A stretch of 48,741 nucleotides of DNA from an uncultured Oscillospiraceae bacterium (GTDB lineage Bacteria; Bacillota; Clostridia; Oscillospirales; Ruminococcaceae), in NCBI GenBank assembly GCA_949299455.1, contig CASGAN010000018.1:1-48741 (forward strand). Reading direction: 5' to 3'. Below, piece by piece: positions 23,789 to 32,845 of this stretch. The number at the start of each line of letters is the position of its first letter. The first letter of the stretch is position 1. Made by a program: the position numbers and the translations under genes. Under the pieces are notes generated by a model that saw only the letters and a program-made list of their open reading frames with translations, searched no databases and was not told the DNA's origin.

Positions 23789-23874
23789 TTTTTCTCGTCT
23801 CTGTGGCATGACGTTAAACTGCGACGCAGTTCGCCTGTCGTTCTTGGGCGTTAAACAGAAAGGATGTATTTATT

Positions 23875-24363
23875 ATGGCATTTACTCGAAAAGCACTTGA
23901 ATCTCTGGGGTTAAACGAAGACCAGCGCGAAAAAGTCATGACCTTGTATGGTACCAGCTTGTCAGGCTTTATCCCGAAGTCGGAACTCCAGACCAAAATC
24001 AACGAAGCCGTTGCAGATGCGCAAAAGAACGCGCCGCCTCCGGATGTAACCACAACAGACGCCTACAAAGCAATCGCAGAGGAACGCGACATGCTGCGCG
24101 CCCTAAACGGGGATGACTTTGCATCGGTAAAACCAAAATTCCGCGAAACGGTTTATAAGATGATGAACCGCGAAGAGAATGCACCTCCGATCGCGGAGCA
24201 GCTCAAAACCGTTGCGGAACAATTCGAGGAGTATTTCACTCCAACAGACCCACAGCAACCTCCTGCATCCCCTCAGTTTGGTGCAACCGTAAAAGGACAA
24301 ATGCCTAACGGGCAACAGGGGAACGCCTTCATGGATGTATGGGGCTATGACAAGAAAGGATGA
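23875..24363 (+). CDS. Capsid scaffold-like protein
   Basis: The 162-residue acidic, helical protein directly precedes the major capsid gene, the place of the scaffold. It contains a helical middle (DAYKAIAEERDMLRALNG), coiled-coil character, and a Pro/Gln-rich flexible end (TDPQQPPASPQFG). Scaffolds guide prohead assembly and leave. No strict motif exists for this function, so the call relies on position and composition. ATG 23875 follows GAAAGGATG. Confidence 0.7.
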   Translation: MAFTRKALESLGLNEDQREKVMTLYGTSLSGFIPKSELQTKINEAVADAQKNAPPPDVTTTDAYKAIAEERDMLRALNGDDFASVKPKFRETVYKMMNREENAPPIAEQLKTVAEQFEEYFTPTDPQQPPASPQFGATVKGQMPNGQQGNAFMDVWGYDKKG

Positions 24364-24370
24364 TTTTTAA

Positions 24371-25561
24371 TTGGCATTTACACAGAATTCTTTGAACTAC
24401 GCAGTTGACTATTCGAAGGCGATGGCGAACGCGTATCCGTTTCTGTCGTACTTTTCCGACCTGTACGGCAGCCCGAACAGCGCGACATATAAACCGGTAT
24501 CCGGCAAATCGGTAGCTGTACAGAGCATGACCGTGAGCGGCGCACGTGCGGTGAACCGGGACAGCATTGACGGCAATTTTAGCCGCAATTTCAACACCGA
24601 CGAGCAGGTGCTCACAATGCGTCAGGACCGCGAATGGGATACGCTCGCAGATCCGATGGATATCAAAGAAGACCCGATCGTCACGATCGCAAACCTCACG
24701 AAAACCTTTAACGAATTCCAGAAAGTCCCGGAGATGGACGCTTACGCGGCGTACCGGCTGGCAGAAGCGGCTACAAAATTTGGTGGCACCGACTCGACCT
24801 CGCTTACAAAAGACAATATCCTCGACCAGTGGGATTCCTATATCGCGTATATGGTTGATCAGCGCATCCCGCGTGACCGTATCCGCGCAAAAATGACGCC
24901 GGATACATACAAGCTGCTCAAGCAGGCCGCCGGCATTACCCGCTTTGTGGAGGCAGACACAGGCATCCGCAACATCGACCGCAACGTCGGCAAACTGGAC
25001 GGCGTTGTAATCACAGAAGTGCCGAAAGACCTCATGATGTCGGAATACGATTTCACCGCCGGCTGGGCGGCTACCGCAGGCGCAAAGCAACTCGACATGA
25101 TCCTGTTTGACCCGCTCGCAATCGCGGCACCGGTTGTCTACGACACATCCATGATGTCCGCTCCGACTGCGCAGAGCAAAGGCAAGTGGCTGTACTATGA
25201 GCGCTACTACTACGACGTGTTCGCCCTGAATCAGCGTCTGCCGGGCATCTTCGTGCATTTTGCGACAGCTCCGACGCTCGGTACACTCACTTTCACGACC
25301 AGCAAAGGTGCAGACAGTACTCATACCGTCATCAACGATCTGCCGGCCGCTCCGTATGGCATGACCTACATGGCGAAATCCGCTTCCGGTGCACAGCTTC
25401 CGACTTTCGGTCAGGAGTGCAAATCCGGCTGGACAGAAGTGAAAAACGGCGATTCCTTTACCACTGCGTCCGGCCAGACCATCACCGTGGCACTCGTAAA
25501 CGTGACAAAAGGCTACAAAGCAACTCAGGGCGGCTCTGCTCTTGCCGTCGTAGGCGCATAA
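24371..25561 (+). CDS. Major capsid protein
   Basis: TTG 24371 is the start, with GAAAGGATG upstream. The 396-residue product begins with SLNYAVDYSKAMANAYPFLS and has an HK97-like outline; residues 1-300 form the shell domain, and about 95 C-terminal residues (THTVINDLPAAPYGMTYM onward) look like an added beta-rich surface domain. It follows the scaffold and precedes the connector genes. High hydrophobic and Gly/Ala content and a well-used codon set fit a strongly expressed structural gene. Confidence 0.85.
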   Translation: MAFTQNSLNYAVDYSKAMANAYPFLSYFSDLYGSPNSATYKPVSGKSVAVQSMTVSGARAVNRDSIDGNFSRNFNTDEQVLTMRQDREWDTLADPMDIKEDPIVTIANLTKTFNEFQKVPEMDAYAAYRLAEAATKFGGTDSTSLTKDNILDQWDSYIAYMVDQRIPRDRIRAKMTPDTYKLLKQAAGITRFVEADTGIRNIDRNVGKLDGVVITEVPKDLMMSEYDFTAGWAATAGAKQLDMILFDPLAIAAPVVYDTSMMSAPTAQSKGKWLYYERYYYDVFALNQRLPGIFVHFATAPTLGTLTFTTSKGADSTHTVINDLPAAPYGMTYMAKSASGAQLPTFGQECKSGWTEVKNGDSFTTASGQTITVALVNVTKGYKATQGGSALAVVGA

Positions 25562-25574
25562 AGGAGCACTCAGT

Positions 25575-25997
25575 ATGGCGTATATAACGTATCAGCAATA
25601 TGTTAACCTCTACGGAAACTCTCCTATTACAGAAGCGGAATTTCCTGTGTACGCCGAGCTTGCCTCCGATATGATCGATACAATTACGCAAAACCGATTG
25701 CTGCAGGGGGACGGACTTGCCTCCCTGCCGGCCTTCGTGCAAACAAGAGTAGAAAAAGCCGCTGCCGCACAAGTACTGTATTTTACACAAAATGGACTAG
25801 AAGCAGTACTGTCCGGGCAAACGGGTCAGTCGTTTACTGTTGGTAAGGTATCTGTTTCAGGGGGCACACTTGCCAATGGAAATGCAAAAGCAGGTTCGCT
25901 GCTTATCAGTCCGCTTGCAGTAGCGCTTTTGGAGCAAACAGGTCTCATGTACAGGGGGGTGGACGTGTGCTCAGACCAAGTCCGCAGATTCTTTTAA
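25575..25997 (+). CDS. Head-tail connector protein (adaptor type)
   Basis: The 140-residue helical protein follows the capsid gene and has the usual adaptor layout: YITYQQYVNLYGNSPITE, EFPVYAELASDMIDTITQNR, then a Gly/Ser-rich middle and a helical end. It likely joins the portal to the tail. It overlaps the following gene by 31 bases. Family assignment is from position and pattern. Confidence 0.7.
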   Translation: MAYITYQQYVNLYGNSPITEAEFPVYAELASDMIDTITQNRLLQGDGLASLPAFVQTRVEKAAAAQVLYFTQNGLEAVLSGQTGQSFTVGKVSVSGGTLANGNAKAGSLLISPLAVALLEQTGLMYRGVDVCSDQVRRFF

Positions 25998-26350
25998 CCG
26001 ACCGCATGGTGCTCAAGGTTTGTACCAGTGTGGATGCTTGGCAGAAACCTTCCTGGCAGGAATACGAAGTGCGCAGGGTACACCTGCAGAACACAAATGA
26101 AGTGCGGAAAAGCACCACGAACACCGAAGTCCTGCTGCATTCACTGCTTTTTATTGACACCACGCTCTCCGTGCCGAGGCTTGACTATGATGAGCTGGCC
26201 GCGCAATCCCTCAAAGCTGGAAAGCCGATGCGGTGCGAGGTGTTTAACGCCTCCGGTCAAAAGTGCGGCGAATATGAGGTACTCACTGTGGATCCGGTGC
26301 CGGATGTTCCCGCAACCCGAATACATCACACAGAATTGGGGCTGGTCTGA
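25967..26350 (+). CDS. Head-closure/minor capsid protein
   Basis: GTG 25967 follows AGGGGGGTGG, a strong site. The 127-residue protein has a strand-rich core (EYEVRRVHLQNTNEVRKS, then RCEVFNASGQKCGEYEVL). Position between the adaptor and two minor-capsid-type genes supports a head-closure role. The stop overlaps the next ATG by one base. No catalytic motif is expected. Confidence 0.65.
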   Translation: MLRPSPQILLTDRMVLKVCTSVDAWQKPSWQEYEVRRVHLQNTNEVRKSTTNTEVLLHSLLFIDTTLSVPRLDYDELAAQSLKAGKPMRCEVFNASGQKCGEYEVLTVDPVPDVPATRIHHTELGLV

Positions 26351-26778
26351 TGGCGATAAAGATCAAACCAAACCTTGGGAAGATCAAAGCGAAGGTCACT
26401 GCCGGCACGCAGGCGATGAAGATCGCGGTAACGGAGTCTGTAGTTGAATACGGTAATATTTTCGTCCGTGAAGATCAAGGCGTTTTGGCAGCTTCTGCAT
26501 TGATCGGCACTACACTCCCGGACACAGTGAACCGCACCGGGTGGAGCGCGGAGGACAAAAAGAACTATTCAAGCGCGAAAGGCAGCGATCCCGAAAACGG
26601 CAAGGCTGTTTGGGACACACCTTATGCAAAACGCGTGTACTACACCGGCACGCCCTCTAAAGACAAAAACCCGGACGCCTCTTTAATGTGGGCGCAAAAG
26701 GGCGTAGACACGTACAAAAAAGAACTGGATGCTGTGGCGCAAAATGCGTTCGAGAAAGGACTGGGTGAAGTGAAATAA
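26350..26778 (+). CDS. Minor capsid protein (Minor_capsid_2-like)
   Basis: The 142-residue protein shows the family pattern around VVEYGNIFVREDQGVL and VWDTPYAKRVYYTG, ending with a Lys/Ala-rich helix. This family lies just before the tail terminator in Firmicutes siphophages and is a head-tail joining part. The overlaps on both ends (one base each) show a tightly coupled operon. Confidence 0.75.
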   Translation: MAIKIKPNLGKIKAKVTAGTQAMKIAVTESVVEYGNIFVREDQGVLAASALIGTTLPDTVNRTGWSAEDKKNYSSAKGSDPENGKAVWDTPYAKRVYYTGTPSKDKNPDASLMWAQKGVDTYKKELDAVAQNAFEKGLGEVK

Positions 26779-27173
26779 TGGCGGATGTCTACAACGATGT
26801 ATTGGAAGCTGTACTGCAGTTGGTCGCGGACGCCCAGTCTTTCGCGGTACCGGTAATCGGGCCTTTGCCTCCTGATGAGGGTGTGTCGCTTGTGTGGGCG
26901 TCAACAGCATACAGCTCCTTTTTTGACAAAAAGGCGGCTGTGTCTCTTGCGCTCACACTCAACGGCAAGAGCGCCGATCAGCACGAAGTGGCCTCGGCGC
27001 TGAACGCCGTGCACACCAGCTTGTCGATGCGGAAAGCCTATCCGGCAAGCAGAAATTATCAAATCACAAATATTGAAACCATATCAGTGCCCGTTATGAT
27101 CGGGCGTGAAGAAAACGCGCAGTGGTTGTATGGATCCAGTCTGCGCGTAAAATTTTATCTGAAAGGACCGTGA
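26778..27173 (+). CDS. Tail terminator protein (Minor_capsid_3-like)
   Basis: The 131-residue protein matches the outline of the Minor_capsid_3/tail terminator family: VYNDVLEAVLQLVADAQS and an end in QWLYGSSLRVKFYLKG. In siphophages it caps the tail tube and fixes its length. Placement right before the tube protein supports this. Start overlaps the previous stop. Confidence 0.7.
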   Translation: MADVYNDVLEAVLQLVADAQSFAVPVIGPLPPDEGVSLVWASTAYSSFFDKKAAVSLALTLNGKSADQHEVASALNAVHTSLSMRKAYPASRNYQITNIETISVPVMIGREENAQWLYGSSLRVKFYLKGP

Positions 27174-27177
27174 TATT

Positions 27178-27621
27178 TTGGACGGAACTCTTTTGACCAT
27201 GTACGGCATTGAATGCCAGATTCAGACCTCTCCGCCGAGTACTATGTCGCCTCTGTGCGCGGGCATCGACAACCTCGCGGAAGCGCTCAACGAAGTCGTG
27301 CAGCAGTACTTTTTCCTCTGCGATAAAGGCTTTGCTCGCAACCACGTCACCGGCATGGCTCCGGCGTATACATTCACTGGCCGTCGTGTTGTCGGCGACG
27401 CTGCACAGGACTATATTTTCAGTCTTAAATACAAATTGGACAAGGATCGGCAGTCTAAACTGCAGATCACCTACAAAACAGGCGAAGATGCTACCAACGT
27501 CATCACCTGCCCGATAACAATTTGCAACATCCAGGAGTTTTCCGGAGCGACAACCGACGACAGCGCAATTTCGTTTGAACTGCGGTTTGACGGCGCACCG
27601 GAGGTAGCACCTGGCGAATAA
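27178..27621 (+). CDS. Major tail tube protein
   Basis: TTG 27178 is used; GAAAGG is about ten bases upstream. The 147-residue protein is beta-rich with YTFTGRRVVGDAAQDYIFSL and ISFELRFDGAPE at the C-terminus, the usual tube-protein arrangement, and lies between the terminator and the tail chaperones. It should polymerise around the tape measure to form the tail tube. Confidence 0.8.
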   Translation: MDGTLLTMYGIECQIQTSPPSTMSPLCAGIDNLAEALNEVVQQYFFLCDKGFARNHVTGMAPAYTFTGRRVVGDAAQDYIFSLKYKLDKDRQSKLQITYKTGEDATNVITCPITICNIQEFSGATTDDSAISFELRFDGAPEVAPGE

Positions 27622-27635
27622 GGAGGAGAACACAT

Positions 27636-28013
27636 ATGTATCAGATTCAGAGAACCAAGCCATTTGAGGATACCATCGAGCTCTGCGATAGTGGCGAAGC
27701 GCTGCAGATCAAGTATCAGGTAACCATCACGCCTGATTTTGCCCGCAATGCGCGGGCGTTGCAAGTCAAGATCATCGATCTGCAGCGCAAAGCAAAAACA
27801 GAGCAGGAGTTTGAGTCCCTTGGGCGTGCTATCGTTGAATTGTTTGAACTGATTTTCGGTGCTGAGAATACACAGAAAATCGTCTCCTTTTACGAGGGCG
27901 ACTACGCAAACATGCTCATGGATCTGTTTCCGTATCTGCGCAATACGGTGTTTGAAGAGCTCAACCGCCGTACAGCTGCACGCATCAAAGATCTGAAAAA
28001 GCAGTATCGATGA
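27636..28013 (+). CDS. Tail assembly chaperone (gpG-like)
   Basis: The 125-residue helical protein between tube and tape measure is the first tail chaperone, which coats the tape measure during assembly. It ends DLKKQYR and the stop overlaps the next start (ATGA). Just before the stop, at 27995-28001, is G-AAA-AAG, a possible -1 slippery heptamer; the -1 frame stays open into the next gene. ATG 27636 follows AGGAGGAG. Confidence 0.8.
   Translation: MYQIQRTKPFEDTIELCDSGEALQIKYQVTITPDFARNARALQVKIIDLQRKAKTEQEFESLGRAIVELFELIFGAENTQKIVSFYEGDYANMLMDLFPYLRNTVFEELNRRTAARIKDLKKQYR
27995..28001 (+). promoter_or_regulatory. Candidate -1 ribosomal slippery site in the tail chaperone gene
   Basis: Reads CTG-AAA-AAG in frame, giving the heptamer G-AAA-AAG, four codons before the stop (cag, tat, cga, then tga). 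Slipping back one base continues as GCA-GTA-TCG-ATG into the second chaperone without a stop. Chaperone pairs in many siphophages are joined this way. No downstream pseudoknot was sought. Confidence 0.4.
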
Positions 28014-28621
28014 AATTCTCTGTATTTGATACGCCTACAGACACCGTTTTCGTAGACGGCAGAGCATATCGGGTAAATGCAAGCTTTGACCGTGTGCTCG
28101 CCGCCTATGAGGTGCTGCAGGATACTTTTTTGGATGACTACCAAAAAGCATCGGTCTGTGTGGATCTGTTGTATAAGCGCATTAAAAAGTGCCATACACC
28201 CCGACAGACACTTCAGCTGTTTGAGGCTTACTTTGATCAGATCGTGAAGGAAGAAAACCGCGGCAAAGCGGAAACAAAAGCCTTTGATTTCGTTCAGGAC
28301 GCGCCGCTCATTTATGCGGCGTTTTGGCAGACCTACGGCATCGATCTGCACAAACAAAAAGGAAAACTGCACTGGCGCCAGTTCGCGGCGCTTTTTTGTG
28401 GTCTTCCGGATCACACCCGCATAATGCAGATCATTGATATTCGTATCAGGCCGCTGCCCAAACCGACGAAATATAACTTTGAAGAACGTCAAGCACTGAT
28501 GCGGGCAAAGGCACAGGTACGGCTCAAAGTGAGCGAAGAAGAGAGATTGCGTAATTATGCACAGGGGCTGTGGTCGCTTGCAAGAATGCTTGAACAGCGT
28601 GCACAGAATAAGGGGGGATAA
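28010..28621 (+). CDS. Gp15-family tail assembly protein
   Basis: The 203-residue protein resembles the phage Gp15 family (FDTPTDTVFVDGRAYRVNAS at the N-terminus). It has a helical middle and ends in a basic, Arg/Leu-rich helix. It is the second tail chaperone, upstream of the tape measure gene. It can start from its own ATG, which overlaps the preceding stop, or be made as a frameshift fusion with the first chaperone. Confidence 0.85.
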   Translation: MKFSVFDTPTDTVFVDGRAYRVNASFDRVLAAYEVLQDTFLDDYQKASVCVDLLYKRIKKCHTPRQTLQLFEAYFDQIVKEENRGKAETKAFDFVQDAPLIYAAFWQTYGIDLHKQKGKLHWRQFAALFCGLPDHTRIMQIIDIRIRPLPKPTKYNFEERQALMRAKAQVRLKVSEEERLRNYAQGLWSLARMLEQRAQNKGG

Positions 28622-28624
28622 TCT

Positions 28625-30829
28625 ATCGCAGATGGAAGAGTAGAGTACGAGGTGCGAGCCGACGACTCTAAACTCAATAAAGATATCGCACAAGCGAATA
28701 AAACAGTAAAATCTGGCGCCAAAAAAGCCGAAAAAGCAACAGACGAATTTGGCAGCACCTCTGAGAAAACAAGTAAAAAGACTTCATCGGCGTGGAGCAA
28801 GATGGGGGAAGCGGCAAAAAGCGTCGGAAAGATTGCCGGTACCGCTTTTGCGGCCATTGGATCTGCGGCGGTAGCCGTAGGCACAAAGGCGCTGATGGGC
28901 GCGGCTGACCTCGACAAAGCAATGGGACAGTTCGCCGCCTCAACAGGCGTTATCCCAGAGAACCTTGGTAAGTACGAAGAAACCCTCAAAAAAATCTATG
29001 CCAATAACTACGGCGAATCTTTTGAGGATATTGCCGACGCCATGGCGCTGGTCGGAAAATCGATGGATGAGTTTGGTTCTCCCGATGAAATTCAATCCAT
29101 GACGGAAGCAGCTTTCCTATTACGGGATACCTTTGAATATGACGTAAATGAATCGGTACGAGCTGCAACAGCCCTGACAAAAAATTTCGGCATCGACGGC
29201 GAAAAAGCTATGGCGCTGATCGCAAAAGGCGCAGAGAACGGACTTGACTTCTCCGGCGAACTGCTGGACTCCATCTCTGAGTATTCCGTACAGTTTGCCA
29301 AGGTTGGCCTCAGTGCGGATGATATGTTTAATATATTTGCCGCAGGAACAGCTTCTGGCGCCTTTAATCTGGACAAGGTCGGCGACGCAGTAAAAGAGAT
29401 GTCGATCCGTGTGATTGACGGATCTAAGTCTACCCAAGAAGGTTTTCAAGCCCTCGGCCTAAACGCGGACGAAATGGCATCAAAATTCGCTGCAGGCGGA
29501 GACAGTGCAAAAGAAGCGTTTAATCAGGTGATATCCGGACTTGCCAATATGGAAGATCCAGTCGCGCAAAACACAGCCGGCGTTGCTCTTTTTGGCACGA
29601 TGTGGGAGGATTTAGGCCCTGAGGTTGTAACGCAGCTGGCAAGTATCGAAGAGGGAGCTTATGCAACGGGTGAAGAACTCGGGAAAATGGCGAAAGTCAA
29701 GTATGACAACCTCGGCGATATGATGGCTGCTCTCGGCAGACAGGTTGAGCTGCTGCTCATCCCTGTGGGTGAAGCACTGATTCCAGCTATTTCCGAGTTG
29801 GTGGAGGGACTGCTGCCGGCACTCACACCCATGCTCGAAAGTCTGTCTGGAGTATTTACGTCTCTAATCCCACCCTTGACGGAGGCCGTTGGTAAACTTC
29901 TCCCTCTGCTGACCCCATTGCTTGAAGGGGCGGCAAGTGTTTTTGAACAGATAATTCCGCAGCTTGAGACGATAGTAGGCAATATCCTGCCGATCTTAAT
30001 GGATCTTTTCACTGAGCTCGGTGAGCCTTTAGGCGTATTGCTTAACGAGTTATTGCCTCAATTACTTGATATTATCGGGCAGCTACTTCCTCCGCTGCTG
30101 GAGATACTCACGGCAATCCTTCCTCCGCTGTTGGATGTGCTTTTTGCACTGATGGAACCAATCCTTGATTTTATCGAGGCGATTATACCATCTTTAATGG
30201 CAGTGCTCGAACCTCTCATCGATCTGTTTAAAGCATTATCTCCGATTTTGACAGCTTTAGCAGATGTGATCGGCAGTGTATTGGGCGCAGCTTTTAAGCT
30301 TATCGAACCGATCATCGACTCGGTAACAACGGTTTTAGGCGGTTTGATTGATTTTATTACCGGTATCTTTACAGGAAACTGGGAACAAGCCTGGGACGGT
30401 ATCGTAAATATTTTTAAAGGCATCGTAAATCTGATTATTGACGGCATCAATATGCTGTGGAGAGGTGTCTACTCCGTCGTAAAGGGTATTGTTGACGCAG
30501 TTGGCGGTATTGCGGGCGCGATTGGATCTATATTTGGTCAAGACTGGAGCTTTTCAATGCCCCAAAATCCTCCGCTAATCCCGCGATTACATACCGGAGG
30601 CGTCGTTGACTGGAAGGCGGGAGAAGTGCCTGCTATTTTGCAGCAAGGGGAGATGGTACTTACCCGAGCACAGCAAAAAGTACTGTTTGATATTGCAAAC
30701 GGTCGGGGTGCTCCGGCGGGACAATCCATCTACGTAGAATCACCGCCCATCTATCTGGACGGCCGGCTGATCAGCCAGAGTGCCACACAGCACCAGTACA
30801 CAGACGTCAAAGTGAGGAGATACCGATGA
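28625..30829 (+). CDS. Tape measure protein; probable ATC start
   Basis: About 734 residues. The N-terminal family motif reads (I)ADGRVEYEVRADDSKLNK, which in related proteins begins with Met at this first position. Here that codon is ATC (28625), seven bases after GGGGGG and three after the previous stop; the first regular start is GTG 28652, with a poor site. The N-terminal third is helical and coiled-coil, and residues 370-580 are a long Leu/Pro-rich hydrophobic series (LLPALTPMLESLSGVF). The C-terminus contains HTGGVVDWKAGEVP. It sets tail length and helps DNA passage. If translation starts at GTG, nine residues are lost. Confidence 0.85.
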   Translation: MADGRVEYEVRADDSKLNKDIAQANKTVKSGAKKAEKATDEFGSTSEKTSKKTSSAWSKMGEAAKSVGKIAGTAFAAIGSAAVAVGTKALMGAADLDKAMGQFAASTGVIPENLGKYEETLKKIYANNYGESFEDIADAMALVGKSMDEFGSPDEIQSMTEAAFLLRDTFEYDVNESVRAATALTKNFGIDGEKAMALIAKGAENGLDFSGELLDSISEYSVQFAKVGLSADDMFNIFAAGTASGAFNLDKVGDAVKEMSIRVIDGSKSTQEGFQALGLNADEMASKFAAGGDSAKEAFNQVISGLANMEDPVAQNTAGVALFGTMWEDLGPEVVTQLASIEEGAYATGEELGKMAKVKYDNLGDMMAALGRQVELLLIPVGEALIPAISELVEGLLPALTPMLESLSGVFTSLIPPLTEAVGKLLPLLTPLLEGAASVFEQIIPQLETIVGNILPILMDLFTELGEPLGVLLNELLPQLLDIIGQLLPPLLEILTAILPPLLDVLFALMEPILDFIEAIIPSLMAVLEPLIDLFKALSPILTALADVIGSVLGAAFKLIEPIIDSVTTVLGGLIDFITGIFTGNWEQAWDGIVNIFKGIVNLIIDGINMLWRGVYSVVKGIVDAVGGIAGAIGSIFGQDWSFSMPQNPPLIPRLHTGGVVDWKAGEVPAILQQGEMVLTRAQQKVLFDIANGRGAPAGQSIYVESPPIYLDGRLISQSATQHQYTDVKVRRYR

Positions 30830-32832
30830 TATCAGTCGTTATCAATCAGATACCGAGGCCGGAGATCCGCATCCAGACTGGGGGCAGCCTGGAGCGGACG
30901 TCGCAGCGTGCCACGTCATCAACAATTACAATCGAGATCCCGACGGCAGATGACGATATCCGCGAATGTGATTACATCGAATTTTTTGACGGCGGAAAAA
31001 ACATATTTTCTGGTACCATCTTAAAAAAAGATCAGCTGCCGGTCATCACAATGCCCGGGTGGAAGATATATACGCTGTCCATTGCAGGAAACAAGGACCT
31101 GGTATCTACGATTTTTGTGGATATGACCGCGCCAGCCGGATCCAATATTAACGAAATCCTATTTGGGCGCGATGCCACCGAAACAACGGCATACTTTCCC
31201 GGCGTATTTCCGACGCGAATTGAACCGGAGGGCATAACACTCGGAGTGGTAGATGATTTCAGTTATTTTACCTTAGCCGAGCCTGCCTCCTTGTGGGGCC
31301 GATATGTGTCTGACATGCTTGACGAGCTGTGCGCTGTCGCCGGTGCCTGGTGGGAGATCACACCGGAGCGCAAATTCAACATGCGCTATCAAACCAGTAC
31401 TCAGGGACAGGAAATAAGGCTTAACGCCGAATCGCAGGCCTTTGATGTACAAGCCTCAAAAGATGCGTTAACGTTTTATTCTGCCTGCAGGTGTATCGGT
31501 GGTGTAGGCAGAGGGCGTGTAATACCATCGCTGCCTGTGTACGGGGTGAATGTACAGAACCGCTTTGCAAACCGAGTGTACCAAGAAACGGAACAAATCA
31601 ATGGCCAAACAGTATGTAAAAAGCTCGTGAGCACAACGCCCCTCTGGTCGTGTACACAGATCAGACAATCATCCTCAACAGGTCTAAAACCCAATCAGCC
31701 CGCTGTAATTAAGGTCGGATACAAAGGCCTGCATGACGCGGATCCCGCCTATCAAGCACTAATGACATCCGGTGGAGCTACTATAGAAACGAAAGACGGA
31801 TACGAATTTGCTGTTATTCAGCCCAGCTCCTCTAACGTGCGTATGAGCTGCGAGACCATCGCTTTTGCGCTTGATGTGTATGCCCGCGTATACGAGCCAA
31901 AGTTGGCAGAGGAAATAAAGGCACAGCGAGGCGGTACCGGGGTGATAGAGTACGCTATTATCGACGATACAATCACCGACTTTTCCACCGCGTTCAGTGC
32001 TGCACAAACATTTCTTGCACAAAACGGGAAAAGGGCCTCTGTGATTCAGTTTTCCCAATTCTCGCCCGCCGATGTAGGACAACCCGTCGCGGTAGATCTG
32101 CCTTACTACGGTCTGTACGGCTCTTATAACGTGACGAAAGTATCTGCGTCGACAGTGCTCGACAAAGAGGGGGACACGGCAGCGCTCTGGCGGTATGATA
32201 TCGAAGCCTCAAACGTTGACTATCGAGACCCATACCACGATTTGTGGAATCGGCCGGTAGCTGCCAAATTCACGCTGGAGGGGGAACAGTCGCCATCTGA
32301 GGGTGTTTATTTATCCGAAACAATATCGATACTGAGCGAGATTACCACTTTTCGTGGAGGTGCACCTCGAAAATGGGATGCACTCACGGGACAAACCTGG
32401 GATACCTTGGAATCGACCTGGCCTACCTGGTATGATCTTTGCTACGAAGGAGGTATCAGCCAGAAAGGAGGGGCTTATGTGGGAAAATACTTAACCGTAT
32501 ACGGAAAGACAGAACTGCTCAAGTTTATATCTGATGACGGCGGAGCAAAACCTTTTTCGCTTTTCGACACACTGATTTTGCAATCCGCTGTACAGTCAGG
32601 AGTTAGGGAGCCTATACAGCCAACCGAAGTTTCTAAAACGGCGACAGGGGGAACAGCTATTTACACTGTAATGTCCGGTGATTTTCCGGACGCCATCGGA
32701 CAGCTGTATTATACCGATGACAATACCCCAGAGGGAGAACCTACCTTATTGGCGGGAGTCAATATAGAGCTTCCGACAAATACTGAGGGGGACTATACTC
32801 TCATCATCGCCGTACAAACGAACATTGAATAA
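30826..32832 (+). CDS. Tail/baseplate hub protein (gp27-like)
   Basis: The 668-residue protein starts inside the tape measure stop (ATGA). The N-terminal 110 residues (RTSQRATSSTITIEIP, then a YIEFFDGGKNIF loop) and the following beta-rich regions (FNMRYQTSTQGQEIR) match the outline of phage tail hub/baseplate proteins. The C-terminal 170 residues look like fibre-type beta domains. No separate distal tail protein gene is visible between it and the tape measure. It likely forms the tail tip that contacts the cell. Confidence 0.7.
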   Translation: MISVVINQIPRPEIRIQTGGSLERTSQRATSSTITIEIPTADDDIRECDYIEFFDGGKNIFSGTILKKDQLPVITMPGWKIYTLSIAGNKDLVSTIFVDMTAPAGSNINEILFGRDATETTAYFPGVFPTRIEPEGITLGVVDDFSYFTLAEPASLWGRYVSDMLDELCAVAGAWWEITPERKFNMRYQTSTQGQEIRLNAESQAFDVQASKDALTFYSACRCIGGVGRGRVIPSLPVYGVNVQNRFANRVYQETEQINGQTVCKKLVSTTPLWSCTQIRQSSSTGLKPNQPAVIKVGYKGLHDADPAYQALMTSGGATIETKDGYEFAVIQPSSSNVRMSCETIAFALDVYARVYEPKLAEEIKAQRGGTGVIEYAIIDDTITDFSTAFSAAQTFLAQNGKRASVIQFSQFSPADVGQPVAVDLPYYGLYGSYNVTKVSASTVLDKEGDTAALWRYDIEASNVDYRDPYHDLWNRPVAAKFTLEGEQSPSEGVYLSETISILSEITTFRGGAPRKWDALTGQTWDTLESTWPTWYDLCYEGGISQKGGAYVGKYLTVYGKTELLKFISDDGGAKPFSLFDTLILQSAVQSGVREPIQPTEVSKTATGGTAIYTVMSGDFPDAIGQLYYTDDNTPEGEPTLLAGVNIELPTNTEGDYTLIIAVQTNIE

Positions 32833-32845
32833 GGAGGGGATCGAA

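Noticed and set aside
24329-25324. Long minus-strand ORF opposite the major capsid gene
   Set aside because: Shadow of a strongly coding plus-strand gene; no start site and no recognisable protein pattern.
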